Below, in pieces: positions 54,290 to 64,000 of a stretch of 64,000 nt of DNA; the first letter of the stretch is position 1, and each line of letters begins with the position of its first letter. A program made the translations under genes and the position numbers. Origin of the DNA: Sanguinoderma infundibulare (Eukaryota > Basidiomycota > Agaricomycetes > Polyporales > Polyporaceae). Location: positions 248,001 through 312,000 of the forward strand of contig JAVLRN010000018.1 in NCBI GenBank assembly GCA_032821775.1, read 5' to 3'. The notes under the pieces were generated by a model. That model worked only from the letters and a program-made list of their open reading frames with translations. It ran no database searches and was not told where the DNA came from.

Positions 54290-54823
54290 ATTCATCGCGT
54301 CCAGGTTCTGCTTCAAGCTCGCGCACTCGCTCATCTGCTCGTCAAACACGCCCAACTGGCTCTTTACCAGCCCGATTTCGAGCGTCACGGGGTCCAAGCC
54401 CCGCTGCTCCCATTGCATCCTGCAGCCTCCGCCTGGATGCCTCCCCGCCGTCGCTCGGCGCGGCGGTGACCGTAATGCGTGCCATACGGTTACCATTACC
54501 ATTGCCGTTCGCAGCCGCATTCGAGTCCCCGCTGTCGCGTGCCCCCTTTCGTCCAAGGCCGGAAGAGCCCATGAACGTCGCATGCGACGTCCGCTCCACC
54601 GGCGACTGCTAGGGCGTGCCGTCGCTCTCCCGGGCCGGCGCCATGCTCCGTTGCAATACATCCACGCGCAGGTCGTTCGGCGGCCTCTGCCGGTGCTGTT
54701 GTTGAAGCTGCTTTGGGGGGAGCAAAGGTGGCAGGTCATGGTCCTCGCTCGACCGACTCCCGTCCCGCTCTCGATCCCGAGCGGTACATGGACAAAATAC
54801 GACGGCGACGGCGGCACCGAGCT
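54290..54823 (-). pseudogene. Degenerate remnant of the disordered-protein gene (unit 5)
   Basis: Same as in unit 3. Confidence 0.45.
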
Positions 54824-54907
54824 CCCGCTCCCCCTCTTCCGCTCCGGGCTGCTCCTCTCGTCTCACACCCACGTTCGTCCGCCCTGTCACCGCGATCGCC
54901 TTTCCGC

Positions 54908-55808
54908 GTTAACCTTCGGCTCCTCACCCTCTTCGACCCAGATGACTTGGCATCAGGAACGACAGTGCGACGCTCAAAGAGGCTAACAGTCACCTCGACC
55001 TCAGGCCCCGCACCGACAAGTTCGAATTCCTCCCAACAACCTCCCTCGCGCTCGAAGGCCCCGGAATCTTGTGACGGAGACACAGACTCGGCTGCGCCAC
55101 CAGCCCCTCGGAAGGTAGCTAGGGCCGAGGTGCTTGTGAACGCAGGAGACGACGACGATGTCGCTAGCTCGTCCACCTCAGGACTTGCGGCGGAACTCCC
55201 TAAACCCAAACGGTCCGCCTCTCCTCGCAAACCGAAGGCCATGCCAACCGCGCTCGAGACGCCGCACCCTGCGCCTGCACGCTGGCGCGAGACGTACGAC
55301 ACCATCAAGCGAGACTGAGCCGAAGGTATCGCTCTCGCGCTGCTTCTCGCGGACGTTCCGTTGCTGACAGGCGAAATTGTTGGCAGAACCAAGGGTTCGC
55401 GACGCTCGTCTCGCTCATGCTGTCTTCACAGACGAACGACGAGGTGATGGCGGCAGCCGCAGCGGCGAGCAGCTTGCGTTTCCGGGCTGTACAGGGCGTA
55501 AGTATGCGTCGAAAATGGAGAATAGGGTGGGATACGGCCGTGGGGAAGCCCGCGACGCGGTTGGGGGGACGTTGTCTATCGATGGAATCCTCGGCACGGG
55601 CGAGAGCTGTATTGCCGATGCCATATGCAAGGTCGGCTTCTGGAGGCGCAAGACTCAGTAAGCGGCGTTGTGTGGCGTGGAAATGGTTTTGCTGACGGCA
55701 GGCGGCGCAGAAACTCCACGATGAGTTCGAAGGCGACGTTCTCGACCGGCCAAAGGTTGGATGTCCGATTATGATGGACGGCGAGGCTGGGGTAAGTGTC
55801 GTTTGCGG
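54908..55808 (+). pseudogene. NTH1: Endonuclease III (NTH1) fragment (unit 5)
   Basis: Same as in unit 3. Confidence 0.7.
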
Positions 55809-55980
55809 ATCGGGATCGACGGGAGACTCACTTGTGTACAGTAGAGTAGTTGATACCGATGGACTTGAAGAGCTGAGGAGCTCGACGAGTTCAATCCTTG
55901 CTTGTATACATTTACTTGCTTGTAGTCGTAGTCCTAGAAACTCGCCGTGGGGTTAGTAGAGTAATAGTGAGCTTCCCTGT

Positions 55981-56226
55981 ACGTAGTTCGCCTTCCGGTG
56001 TACCTGGTCAGCTTCCCGTGTACGTAGTTGGCCGTACCTGTCCCTAGTGAGCTCCCCGTATACCTAGTGCGCCTTACCTGTACCTAGTTCGCTATACCTG
56101 TACCTAGTTCGTCGTCCGGTGTACCCAGCTAGACTTACCTTGTACCTAGTTCGCCATACCTGTACGTAGTTTGCCTTACCCTGTACCTAGCTCACCATAC
56201 CTGTACCTAGTTCGTCGTCCAGTGCA
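55981..56226 (+). repeat. Minisatellite, about 12 repeats (unit 5)
   Basis: Same repeat string as units 3 and 4. Confidence 0.85.
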
Positions 56227-56750
56227 GTGACAGAGTCAAGGGCTTGTCCCGGTCAGTTTCTGTGTGCCAAGCGAAGCGAGATCGCGATCTGCGCGGGACG
56301 CGACATGTCACCGCACGCGCGTGTGTGACAGGCCCCGATCTCGCCCCACGCAAAGCTCAGACTCGGACGTCGACCATCGCACGACCAGCCCACCGCCACA
56401 CTCGCCGTCTCGACCACTGCTGGGAGCGCATTCGAACGTCGGGACTGGTGACACTTTTCCCACGTTCCGATGCTCGAAGCCTACAGCCAGCTCGCTTCCA
56501 ATTCCTTCTCGCTTTCGTCTGCCCATCGTTGGCGAGGCTGCACGCAACGACGAACTCACTACTCCCAGCCAAGCTGTCAGCCGTCATACTCTTCTCGACC
56601 TGCACCTTCAATAATGCAGCCTACTCACAGTCGTCTCGTGGCCTGAAGACTGACCACGCTGTAATAGAGACACGGTGAGCATATATCTTGATTTTTGGGA
56701 ACTACGTTTGTCAACTCGTTTTGCTTCTTAAGCCTCAGAGAACCTTCGTC

Positions 56751-59700
56751 ATGGTCGCACAATCAGACAAACGTCTCATTTGGCATCCTCGCGGACAGAA
56801 CAAGTTCATTGTCGGCGGCAGCACCCAGATCACCCTCTACGAATGGATTCCACAGTCCTCGGAGATCAAGCAAGTTGCGTCGCAGCTGGAGTTGAACCAG
56901 ATGAAGGTGAGCATACAGTCAATCATCCGTTTGTGCAGCCCCTTCGAGTCGTAGACCTCAATGGCTCCTTTTTCTTCCACGCCTGCAGTGTTTCGCCTGG
57001 TCGTCCGATCCTGTCTTAGACGACCTTATAGCGGTTGGATTCAGCAACGGCCGAGTTGACCTCCTGCGCTTCGACGCCGCGAAGCATGCGCATAACAGTG
57101 CGACTGTTTCTCTTCCTGCTCGTAACACGCGTGCGTGCAACACCCTTGGTTTCTCTCCCGCGAACCCCAGTTTTCTTGCTGTCGGTCTTGACAAGGTCCG
57201 CAACGACCCTAGCCTCGTAATCTGGGATATTCACTCTGCATTACCCACGCTGTCGTTCAACGCATCACCTGATGCCGACAGCGATAGCGAGAGCCAGACG
57301 GTCCCTTCACGAGCCGACGGTGGTGTTCGTCCTAGCGCTGATCCTCGCCCAATGCAACACTACGCGTCAGCGGAGGTCGTTTCTACCCTTTCGTGGCTTC
57401 CAAAGAACCCCCAGTTACTGCTGGCCGGGATATCCCATCGGTGGCTCCAGCTGTTCGACACCCGCACGACCGCGTCCCCTGCGAAGGCGGCGAGCAAAGT
57501 TCACGGCATCGCCACGGATACGTTCGACGCCCACCGTGTGGCGTGCTACAGCGAGGGCATTGTCTCGATATGGGATATTCGGCGCTTCAGCCAGCCTGTC
57601 CTGACGTTCACGTCCAAGGATGCTTCTGCGGACGGCACGGATGGCGCGGTGGTCGCGCAGTCTAGTTCGCGAGGGAAGGGCGCGCCTACAACATCCACGG
57701 CTGTTGTGCCTCTAGCGCACGTAGAGTTCTCGTCGACGCGCAGAGGCACGCTCGCAACACTCGAGCGGGACGCCAGCCATGTTCGCTTCTGGGACATCCA
57801 TCAAGCACAGTTCGTCGAGCCCGTTCCGGAAAGTAGCCGCTCGCGCGATTCGTCTCATTCAGGCGGGAAGGCGGTCAAGACTTCATGGGTCAAGCCATGG
57901 GCTGGTGCAGGTTCTTCAGCGAATCGGCCGTCGTCGCCTCCTGCGGCAGTGGGAGAGCCCTCTCCGTACCACCTTGTCCTTGCGGATACGCGCAGAAGTA
58001 AGTACCGCAACACCTGTATGTCTCACAGCCCACTAACGGCCCGCATAGCGAAAAACTTTTCCCGCCCATTCACCTCATTTGCCCTTGTCCCGAGTTTGAA
58101 ACCTCATTCTCTCACGTCCGACGTTATGCTCGTGAACAAGGACGGGGACCTCGAGTTGTACGCCGTGCACGACACACCAGTTCACTCTCCGTGGAGCTCC
58201 CGAGGCGACCTTGCGCTCGGCATCGGACGCTCCTACACCGTCATTCCCGGAATCACGGACCTGACGCCTCCTCGAGAACCCTGGGAGCTTCTCGCTAGCC
58301 GTCCTTCTCGTCCTGGCTCGCGCGCGTACTCTCTCGAACGCCAGACGGATGGGTCTCTAGCGCCGCGGTTCCAGTCAAGAGAGTCGTCGTATTACATCGC
58401 ACCGCGGCCTGGCTCCCCCGCAACGTTCGGAAGAGGCGACGAGGATGGCTTCCCTGCGTTGGGCCCGGCGCACACGAGCGACATGGGAGGACCGTCCCCT
58501 GGCAGGAGGGGCCTCCGCGAGCCTATCCCGGAGAACATGATGATCGTAAGGGAGCTTCCATTCAAGCACACTGCTGTCGTCAGAGGGCAGATCCCGAAGC
58601 GTTCGCGGCGCGGTGGGGACAATGATGGGGACCGCGGACGGAGTGCCCCTCCAACCACGCCGAAGACCATTACGTTGGCGTTGGACGAAGGGGAGGAGAG
58701 AGGGAAGCATGTAAAGAAATCGCCGGCGGTGAAGGCTCTACAGCAGGTCGTCGAGTCCGACATCTCAATGTTAATTCGGAGGCGCGCCACAATGGCGTAT
58801 GGCTTAACGGATGTAAGGAGCATCGTACTCGATATTTCATCCATACAACTGACATCAATGTGACTCTTCTGCAGCCCATGTACAACTCCGTCATCGCACA
58901 CACGACGACCCCAGACGACCCCACGGTGTCCGAGCTTTGGCTATGGGTACACCGTTAGTCAACGTCTACCTAACGCGTTTTGTTTGCCTCCTGACTTTTC
59001 GTTCAGACTCGCAGCGCCTTATCTTCTCACCCTCTCCCATCGTCGAGGGCTACAACTTCGCGTACCAAGGCCTGACCGGCATTTGGGAAGGATTCCGGCC
59101 CATCCGGCCCTCTCCGCCCTCCGGGCAGCCCACTCCCCGCATTCCCGTTCGCAGCGCGCTGTTTGACGCGGCGCCTAGCGCCTCGCCGCTCCTTACGCCC
59201 CTCAATCTCGAGGTTCCGCCCCGTCCGAGCTCGAAGCACACCAGCCGCAGACGGACTCAAACTCAGACGGCTGCGCCGTCTTTGCCAGAGGAGTTTGTGA
59301 GCGCGATCGATGAACTGAATGCGAGGAATGGGAATTCGGAGGTGTGGAAGCCGTCTGTGTCGACTGCGCGACTGTCGCAGAGGCGATTTGCGTTGGAGCT
59401 TTGTGGGTGGAGCTTGGGGCAGGAAGATCTTGCCCGCGCGATTCGAAGGTGGGAGAGGGAGGGAAAGCATTCGCAAGCAGCGTGCTGGCTCGTCTTCACC
59501 GACCAGAACAAGCAGGCCATCGACATGCTGATGCGAAGTAAAGGTGAGGATCCGATCGCCTGAGCGTGAGCGTGGACAGCCTGTACTTAACGCTACGTTA
59601 TCAGACGAGTCCCTCCATATGATGTCAGGCATGGTCGCTGCGTTGACGTCCAATACATCCCGCAACCCGGATTTAGTGCAGCATTGCGAGCGCCTGGTCG

Positions 59701-60627
59701 TGCGGCTCCAAGACCCATACCTCCGCGCGGTCTTGACACACCTCACGGTCCGCGATTGGGCCGAGGTCCTCCAAGAGGATTCGCTGCCTCTCCGCGAACG
59801 TCTCGCCATTGCGTTCCAGTTCCTCGAGGACAAGAACGTCTCGTCCTATCTGAGGCGGATCGCGGAACGCGCGATCCACGACGGCGACATCCACGGGCTC
59901 TTCGTCACCGGGCTCACAACGGCGGCGGGCATGGACCTGCTGCAGGCCTACATCGACACCTCGGGGGACGTACAGACCGCTGCGCTCGTGGCGGCGCTGG
60001 CGCGGGAGCCGCGCGCGGGACGGTGGATGAACACGTACCGGGAGATGCTCGACGGCTGGAGGCTGTTCCACCATCGGTGCCACCTTGACATCGAGCGCGG
60101 GAAGGTCGTGAAGGACGCGGTGGAGTACGGGGAGATGCAGTCGCCGATTGACTGGGCGCCGAAGCAGGTGCTGCTTCGGTGCAACTATTGCGGGAAACCG
60201 ATCGAGGCGCCGTTCTCTTCGGAAGGCAACCCACGGGTGAGTCGAGGTGTCGTTGGCTGGCCCGATGTGCTGACGCAATTCGTGCAGCCGACGTTGTGTC
60301 CGCATTGCAGCAAGCCGCTGCCGCGCTGCTCCGTGTGCCTTATGACGCTGAACCTCGCGCCGGAAAGTGGTCGTGGAGCGAACGCGTTGTCCGCCATCCC
60401 GTCTGGTGCGTTGCTCACTCTTTTCTGTGTGAATGCATGTTCCGCTTTCTCATGGTGATTGTACAGATACTCTGAACGAGGCACTGGTGTTCTGTCAGAC
60501 GTGTCGGCACGGGGGGCACGCATCGCATATCCTGGAGTGGTTCTATGGCGAAGGGAGAGCGGCGTCTCGTGCACACGGTACATGTCCGATCGCGGGATGT
60601 GAATGTCGGTGTGGTGATGAGTTATGA
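56751..60627 (+). CDS. SEA4: Mio/Sea4, copy 5 (array border)
   Basis: Exons 56751-56906, 56989-57997, 58049-58812, 58875-58953, 59007-59543, 59605-60236, 60288-60405 and 60467-60627 join to 1151 residues. The 5' half equals copies 3-4. The 3' half is distinct: a 12-bp in-frame deletion removes Leu-Ser-Pro-Ala from the helical region (AALAREPRAG), Asp becomes Glu in REMLDGW, and Cys 1102 before the CQTC finger becomes Ser (IPS). All other zinc ligands remain. The intron 5 donor is gtgagg, as in copy 1. Intron 6 has lost its in-frame stop (gtgagtcga), so retention would lengthen rather than truncate the protein. Confidence 0.92.
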
Positions 60628-60860
60628 TCTCTCAAGGCTTTTGCACGGTTGCATGCCGTGAGTGTATGTACGTATCTCTCTCTTGATGAGCTAGTTGGGA
60701 AACACGATGACAATGCTCGTTAGACGGACAATAGGTCAAAGTTGATAAGAATGTATCAAACGTTCGCATTCCATCGCATGTCCGGGGGTTACGAAGGCTT
60801 TTCCTAGACCTTCGAAAGCTATAATCCTTCCGTGTACTATGTATGCCCCTTCGAATTCGG

Positions 60861-61454
60861 TCAGGACAAGCACCCAATGACCTCCTCCGTCCTCGCCACC
60901 TCCGCAAACTCGCCCTTCAGACTCGCCACGCTCACCGCGTGCACCGTCTCCGCGTCCCACATCCCCCTCTCGAAATTCGCCACCGCGTCCTCCACGATCC
61001 AAATCGTCCCTTCCTCCTCCTCGTCCTTCGCCCGAAGCACGTGCAAGTTCGCGCCCATCCGCACGCTCGTCGAAACACACCGGTCCGTCTCGATCCCCGC
61101 CACGAACAGCGTGCGCACCCCCGCCTCCCGGATCGCCTCCTCGAGCCGCGTCCCGACGAACGCCGAGTTCACGTCCTTCGCGAACACCCGCTCTCCCTCC
61201 TCCGGCCGCGCCTCGGGGATGAACGCCGCGCCCGCCGGGTTCTCGCGCGGGTTTAAAGGGGAACCGGGCGTGACGGAGTGGTGCGCGACGTGGAAGATCG
61301 GCAGGCGCGCGGCGCGGAAGTGCTGGACGAGTCGCGCGAGGTTCGGCTCGAGAGAGGGGTTTGAGCGCGCGGTGCCCCAGTGCGTCGGCTGCTTGAAGCC
61401 TTCCTGGCAGTCGATGAGCAGGAGGGCGGGAGAGGGGTGGGACGCTGGGGGCAT
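60861..61454 (-). CDS. Isochorismatase-family cysteine hydrolase
   Basis: A single-exon gene of 197 residues, a normal length for the family. The catalytic triad is visible: Asp15 in LLLIDCQEGF, Lys93 in VFAKDVNSAF and Cys126 in GIETDRCVSTS, preceded by the usual VRTLFVAG strand. His59 lies in HVAHHS. The family splits isochorismate or hydrolyses amide/imide substrates; the exact substrate cannot be told from sequence. The ATG at 61452-61454 fits the start of the first beta strand. The gene is convergent with Mio copy 5, with 233 bp between the two stops. It is not part of the array. Confidence 0.88.
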   Translation of the reverse strand: MPPASHPSPALLLIDCQEGFKQPTHWGTARSNPSLEPNLARLVQHFRAARLPIFHVAHHSVTPGSPLNPRENPAGAAFIPEARPEEGERVFAKDVNSAFVGTRLEEAIREAGVRTLFVAGIETDRCVSTSVRMGANLHVLRAKDEEEEGTIWIVEDAVANFERGMWDAETVHAVSVASLKGEFAEVARTEEVIGCLS

Positions 61455-63257
61455 CTCTGGCTAGCGTTTAGTTTGCTTCGCTGGATTTGCGCGGACTGGG
61501 GTTGTGATGGACGCACGTCGCGAACGGCGCGTAGGGCGGATTGTTTGAGGTTGTACTACATACATATATACCTGTAGCCTGCTGATGAAGTGGAGTCAGA
61601 GACCAAGGTCATGCGCACTCGGAATGCCGGACAACCCGAGATGATATCGCGCGCCATCGCGCCCAAGACTCACTGGTCGTCCAGAGCTAGCGATGAAGCT
61701 TGAACTTGAAGCAGCAACATTCTGCCGAGGGTGTTACATTGTGTTCGTGCGCGCGAGCAGTGATGCGTACCAGTACAACTACAACGATAGTGCACGAGCC
61801 TAGCGACCGGATTCCGAGTTACTGCAAACGCAGGAGTTTGCGACGGTGCCCGGGATTCATGTCGGTCTGGATTGGGATGCAGAGGATGCGTTTCCGAACG
61901 TCCACAGAGCTGCATACCGACACAGGTAGTCCTTCCACACACTTTTGTCACTATATAGGTGTCGTTGTCGCAGGTCTATGGATCATTGTGATATTGCAGC
62001 GGAGTGCCTGGCAAAAACGATCTTCCGAGGATGCCTATCTAGTAGCTGAACGCATATATAATAAGTACTCAGGACCCTCGCATGTTAGACCGAAATCATT
62101 TAAAATCTCCCAGTCAGTCACCTTGCTCGCGAACGTCTTCGTAGCTTCAAGTCGAAAAGATCGAGTATCAGTGAGTACGTACGTGTCCAAGTTGCTACTT
62201 ACACGACAGCCGTTTGTTAGCGCTGGCTCCATGTGGCACTGTCCGGGGTCTCGCCACCTGCGCTAGGCACGCCGGCGAAGTACGACTCACGCCGAAAAAG
62301 CACAACTCGATGCATATGAGTGGTCTAAAGCTTCCAAAAAGCGCCATCTCGGCAGTTATGCACCCGTAAATTTCTCGAGTTACGTTCATTTCTTAAGTGG
62401 TTACGCTGACGTCAATTTACAGTACATAAGACCCCCCCTCCCCGCCCCCCCAGAGGGCCGTGTTGATCTTCACGGCGGCGAACGCTTCCCATATTCTGGG
62501 TCTGGAGGTACACGATTTCCATCGCCTTGACTGATATATCCCGCAATGTAGACATATATGTACTCGCTGCTAGCGTAAACGCTGCCAATCAACTTGACCA
62601 GCTCGGTGAGCCCGAGGGGCTAAGGCCGGAGCATCTACAGCTAACATGCAGCCACAAAAACTACCGGCGGACTACTTAAGGGGATCCACCCTCGAAGGCG
62701 GTGCTCTGTCTAATCTGCGGCAGTTGGGATGTATCTATTTTGTGTTCCGGGTTTCCTCATGCGAGTAGTATGCGAATCATTCTGTGACAAATTTTGGCTA
62801 AACACCAGCAGATGTGCGAGCTTCTGAACCATCCTCATCATCCCGGGAAACCTAATCCCGCCTCCGTTTCCTGATTATAACCCTGAATCCTTCGACTGTG
62901 ATCGTCGACCGTTTTCTATGGCAATTGGCGAAGCATCTGCTGTAATTCCAGCCTAATCAGTCCCAAATTCATCCCTAGGGGCCCATCGAAGGGAAGACAC
63001 CATTACGACGTAGGTTAATGTGTATGCTCATGGTGTGGTGCCACTAGCTAACTGCCGTTCAGTTGTGTCTCGGAAAGGCCGACAGAGGCATGTATGTGCC
63101 ATTTTCCATGTCATCTTGCAGGGAATACCTGCCTGAATTGTAGATCAGTGCAGGCGGCCTGGATGGCTTAAAAGTCACCTCTACTTGCTCGGCAGACCTC
63201 AGGCCCCCCGTTCCTTTCCTCGGCTTGTACAAGATCGGCGTTGAGAAACCTTTTGTC
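61455..63257. other. Intergenic stretch, no recognisable gene
   Basis: No domain is seen. A plus-strand open frame at about 61810-61926 (ELLQTQEFATVPGI, LDWDAEDAFPNVHRA) ends at a gtagtcc donor-like site and may be part of an unknown or broken gene. A C-rich run lies at 62431-62453 and a palindromic TGACGTCA at 62407-62414. The 300-800 bp before the alpha-galactosidase start probably contains its promoter, but no convincing core element is visible. Confidence 0.45.
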
Positions 63258-64000
63258 ATGTATATCTTTCAACAACCTCTCGGTGCCTCCGTCCTAGGAG
63301 GGCTTCTTGCGTCTGTAACCTCGCATTCAACGCTGCCGAGGACTGCGACTCCTACCATCGCCGCTTCCGCCCAGAGCCCTACCCTCACGGGAATTGAAGT
63401 TTCAGCTCCTACCATTGGTCCATCCCATAATGTGGGAAGGCTTCCTGCCCTCGGGTGAGACACTCCCCTCGTTTGACTTAGGAAACGCGGGAAGCTAGCT
63501 GACGACGGATTAGCTGGGACTCCTGGTATGCGTATTACACAAGTGCGTATGCTTCCCCACATCATCTCCATGTACCTTACCTAACGGTCATTTCTACGGC
63601 AGACAGCAACGAAGCCAACATCCTTGACGCCGCGAACCACACCATCTCTCTTGGGCTTGCCAATGCAGGCTACCAGTACATCATCATTGACGACGTATGC
63701 GCTCCCGCCCTCTAAGACCTTGTATATTAACGCCAAACCGCATCATACTTATAGGGAACCTGGGCGCTCAAGGCTAGAAGCGCATTCACGGATCAGCTCG
63801 TGCCCAACCCGAGCAAGTTCCCGAACGGAATCGCCTGCATCGCTGACCAAGTGCACGGCGTCGGCCTCAAATTCGGAATACTCGCCGATGCCGGAACCAG
63901 TTGTGATGGCTGTGCCACCGGTTCTCTCGGAAACGAAGAGCTGGACGCTGCCACGTTTGCCGAATGGGGCGTCGACTGTAAGTTTGTCCATTGCGCGCGA
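63258..64000 (+). CDS. GH27 alpha-galactosidase, 5' part (runs off window)
   Basis: Four exons can be joined in frame (63258-63454, 63514-63542, 63603-63694, 63755-63977), with a gtaagt donor at 63978 at the edge. The protein opens with a weak signal-peptide-like segment (MYIFQQPLGASVLGGLLAS). It then reads NVGRLPALGWDSWYAYY, NEANILDAANHTISLGLANA, GYQYIIIDDGTWALK, PNPSKFPNGI, HGVGLKFGILADAGTSC and FAEWGVDC, the first strands of the GH27 barrel. In this family it releases terminal alpha-galactose outside the cell. The catalytic Asp of the K-Y-D motif lies beyond the window. A start at 63225 is possible but would spoil the signal peptide. Confidence 0.85.

Noticed and set aside
62460..62640. 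Minus-strand open frame with SSEYIYVYIAGYISQGDGNR
   Set aside because: All three minus frames are open over this short stretch and none resembles a known protein. Not enough to call a gene.

Overview
The window looks like nuclear DNA of a basidiomycete fungus, probably an Agaricomycete. Genes are GC-rich and cut by many 50-80 bp introns with GTRNGY donors and YAG acceptors. The recognisable proteins (a Mio/Sea4 WD-repeat protein, GH27 alpha-galactosidase, fungal P450, isochorismatase-fold hydrolase, endonuclease III, Cdc48, shugoshin) are eukaryotic in type. All identifications were made by eye from translated sequence; no database search was run.

Positions 1-60776 are a head-to-tail segmental amplification. 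A block of about 12.5-13.0 kb is present in five copies, with Mio start codons at 6238, 19239, 31743, 44247 and 56751 (spacings 13001, 12504, 12504 and 12504 bp). Each block reads, left to right: (S) a minus-strand Ser/Thr kinase pseudogene, a minus-strand P450 fragment, an unassigned stretch and the end of an unidentified minus-strand gene 'A'; (B) a region of broken gene pieces (aldo/keto reductase C-terminus, Cdc48 AAA+ pieces on both strands, a disordered-protein gene remnant and, in copies 3-5 only, an endonuclease III/NTH1 piece); a 20-21 bp minisatellite; then one complete eight-exon gene for Mio/Sea4, a subunit of the SEACAT/GATOR2 regulator of TORC1. Only the Mio genes are intact in every copy. 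Everything else in the block is truncated, frameshifted or scrambled.

The left edge (1-54) matches the right end of the inner S segments but is followed by 1380 bp (55-1434) that the inner junctions lack. That segment holds an upstream exon of gene A and a shugoshin-like piece. It therefore looks like the older arrangement, and the array probably continues left of the window. On the right, similarity ends about 150 bp after the fifth Mio stop. The array is mosaic: inner copies 2-4 share derived variants in the 3' half of Mio and in S, copies 3-5 share the B segment and the 5' half of Mio, and copy 2 carries both versions of the Cdc48-like segment between 34-bp direct repeats.

Positions 60777-64000 are ordinary single-copy sequence: a minus-strand isochorismatase-family hydrolase convergent with the last Mio gene, about 1.8 kb without a recognisable gene, and the 5' part of a secreted GH27 alpha-galactosidase that runs off the right edge.
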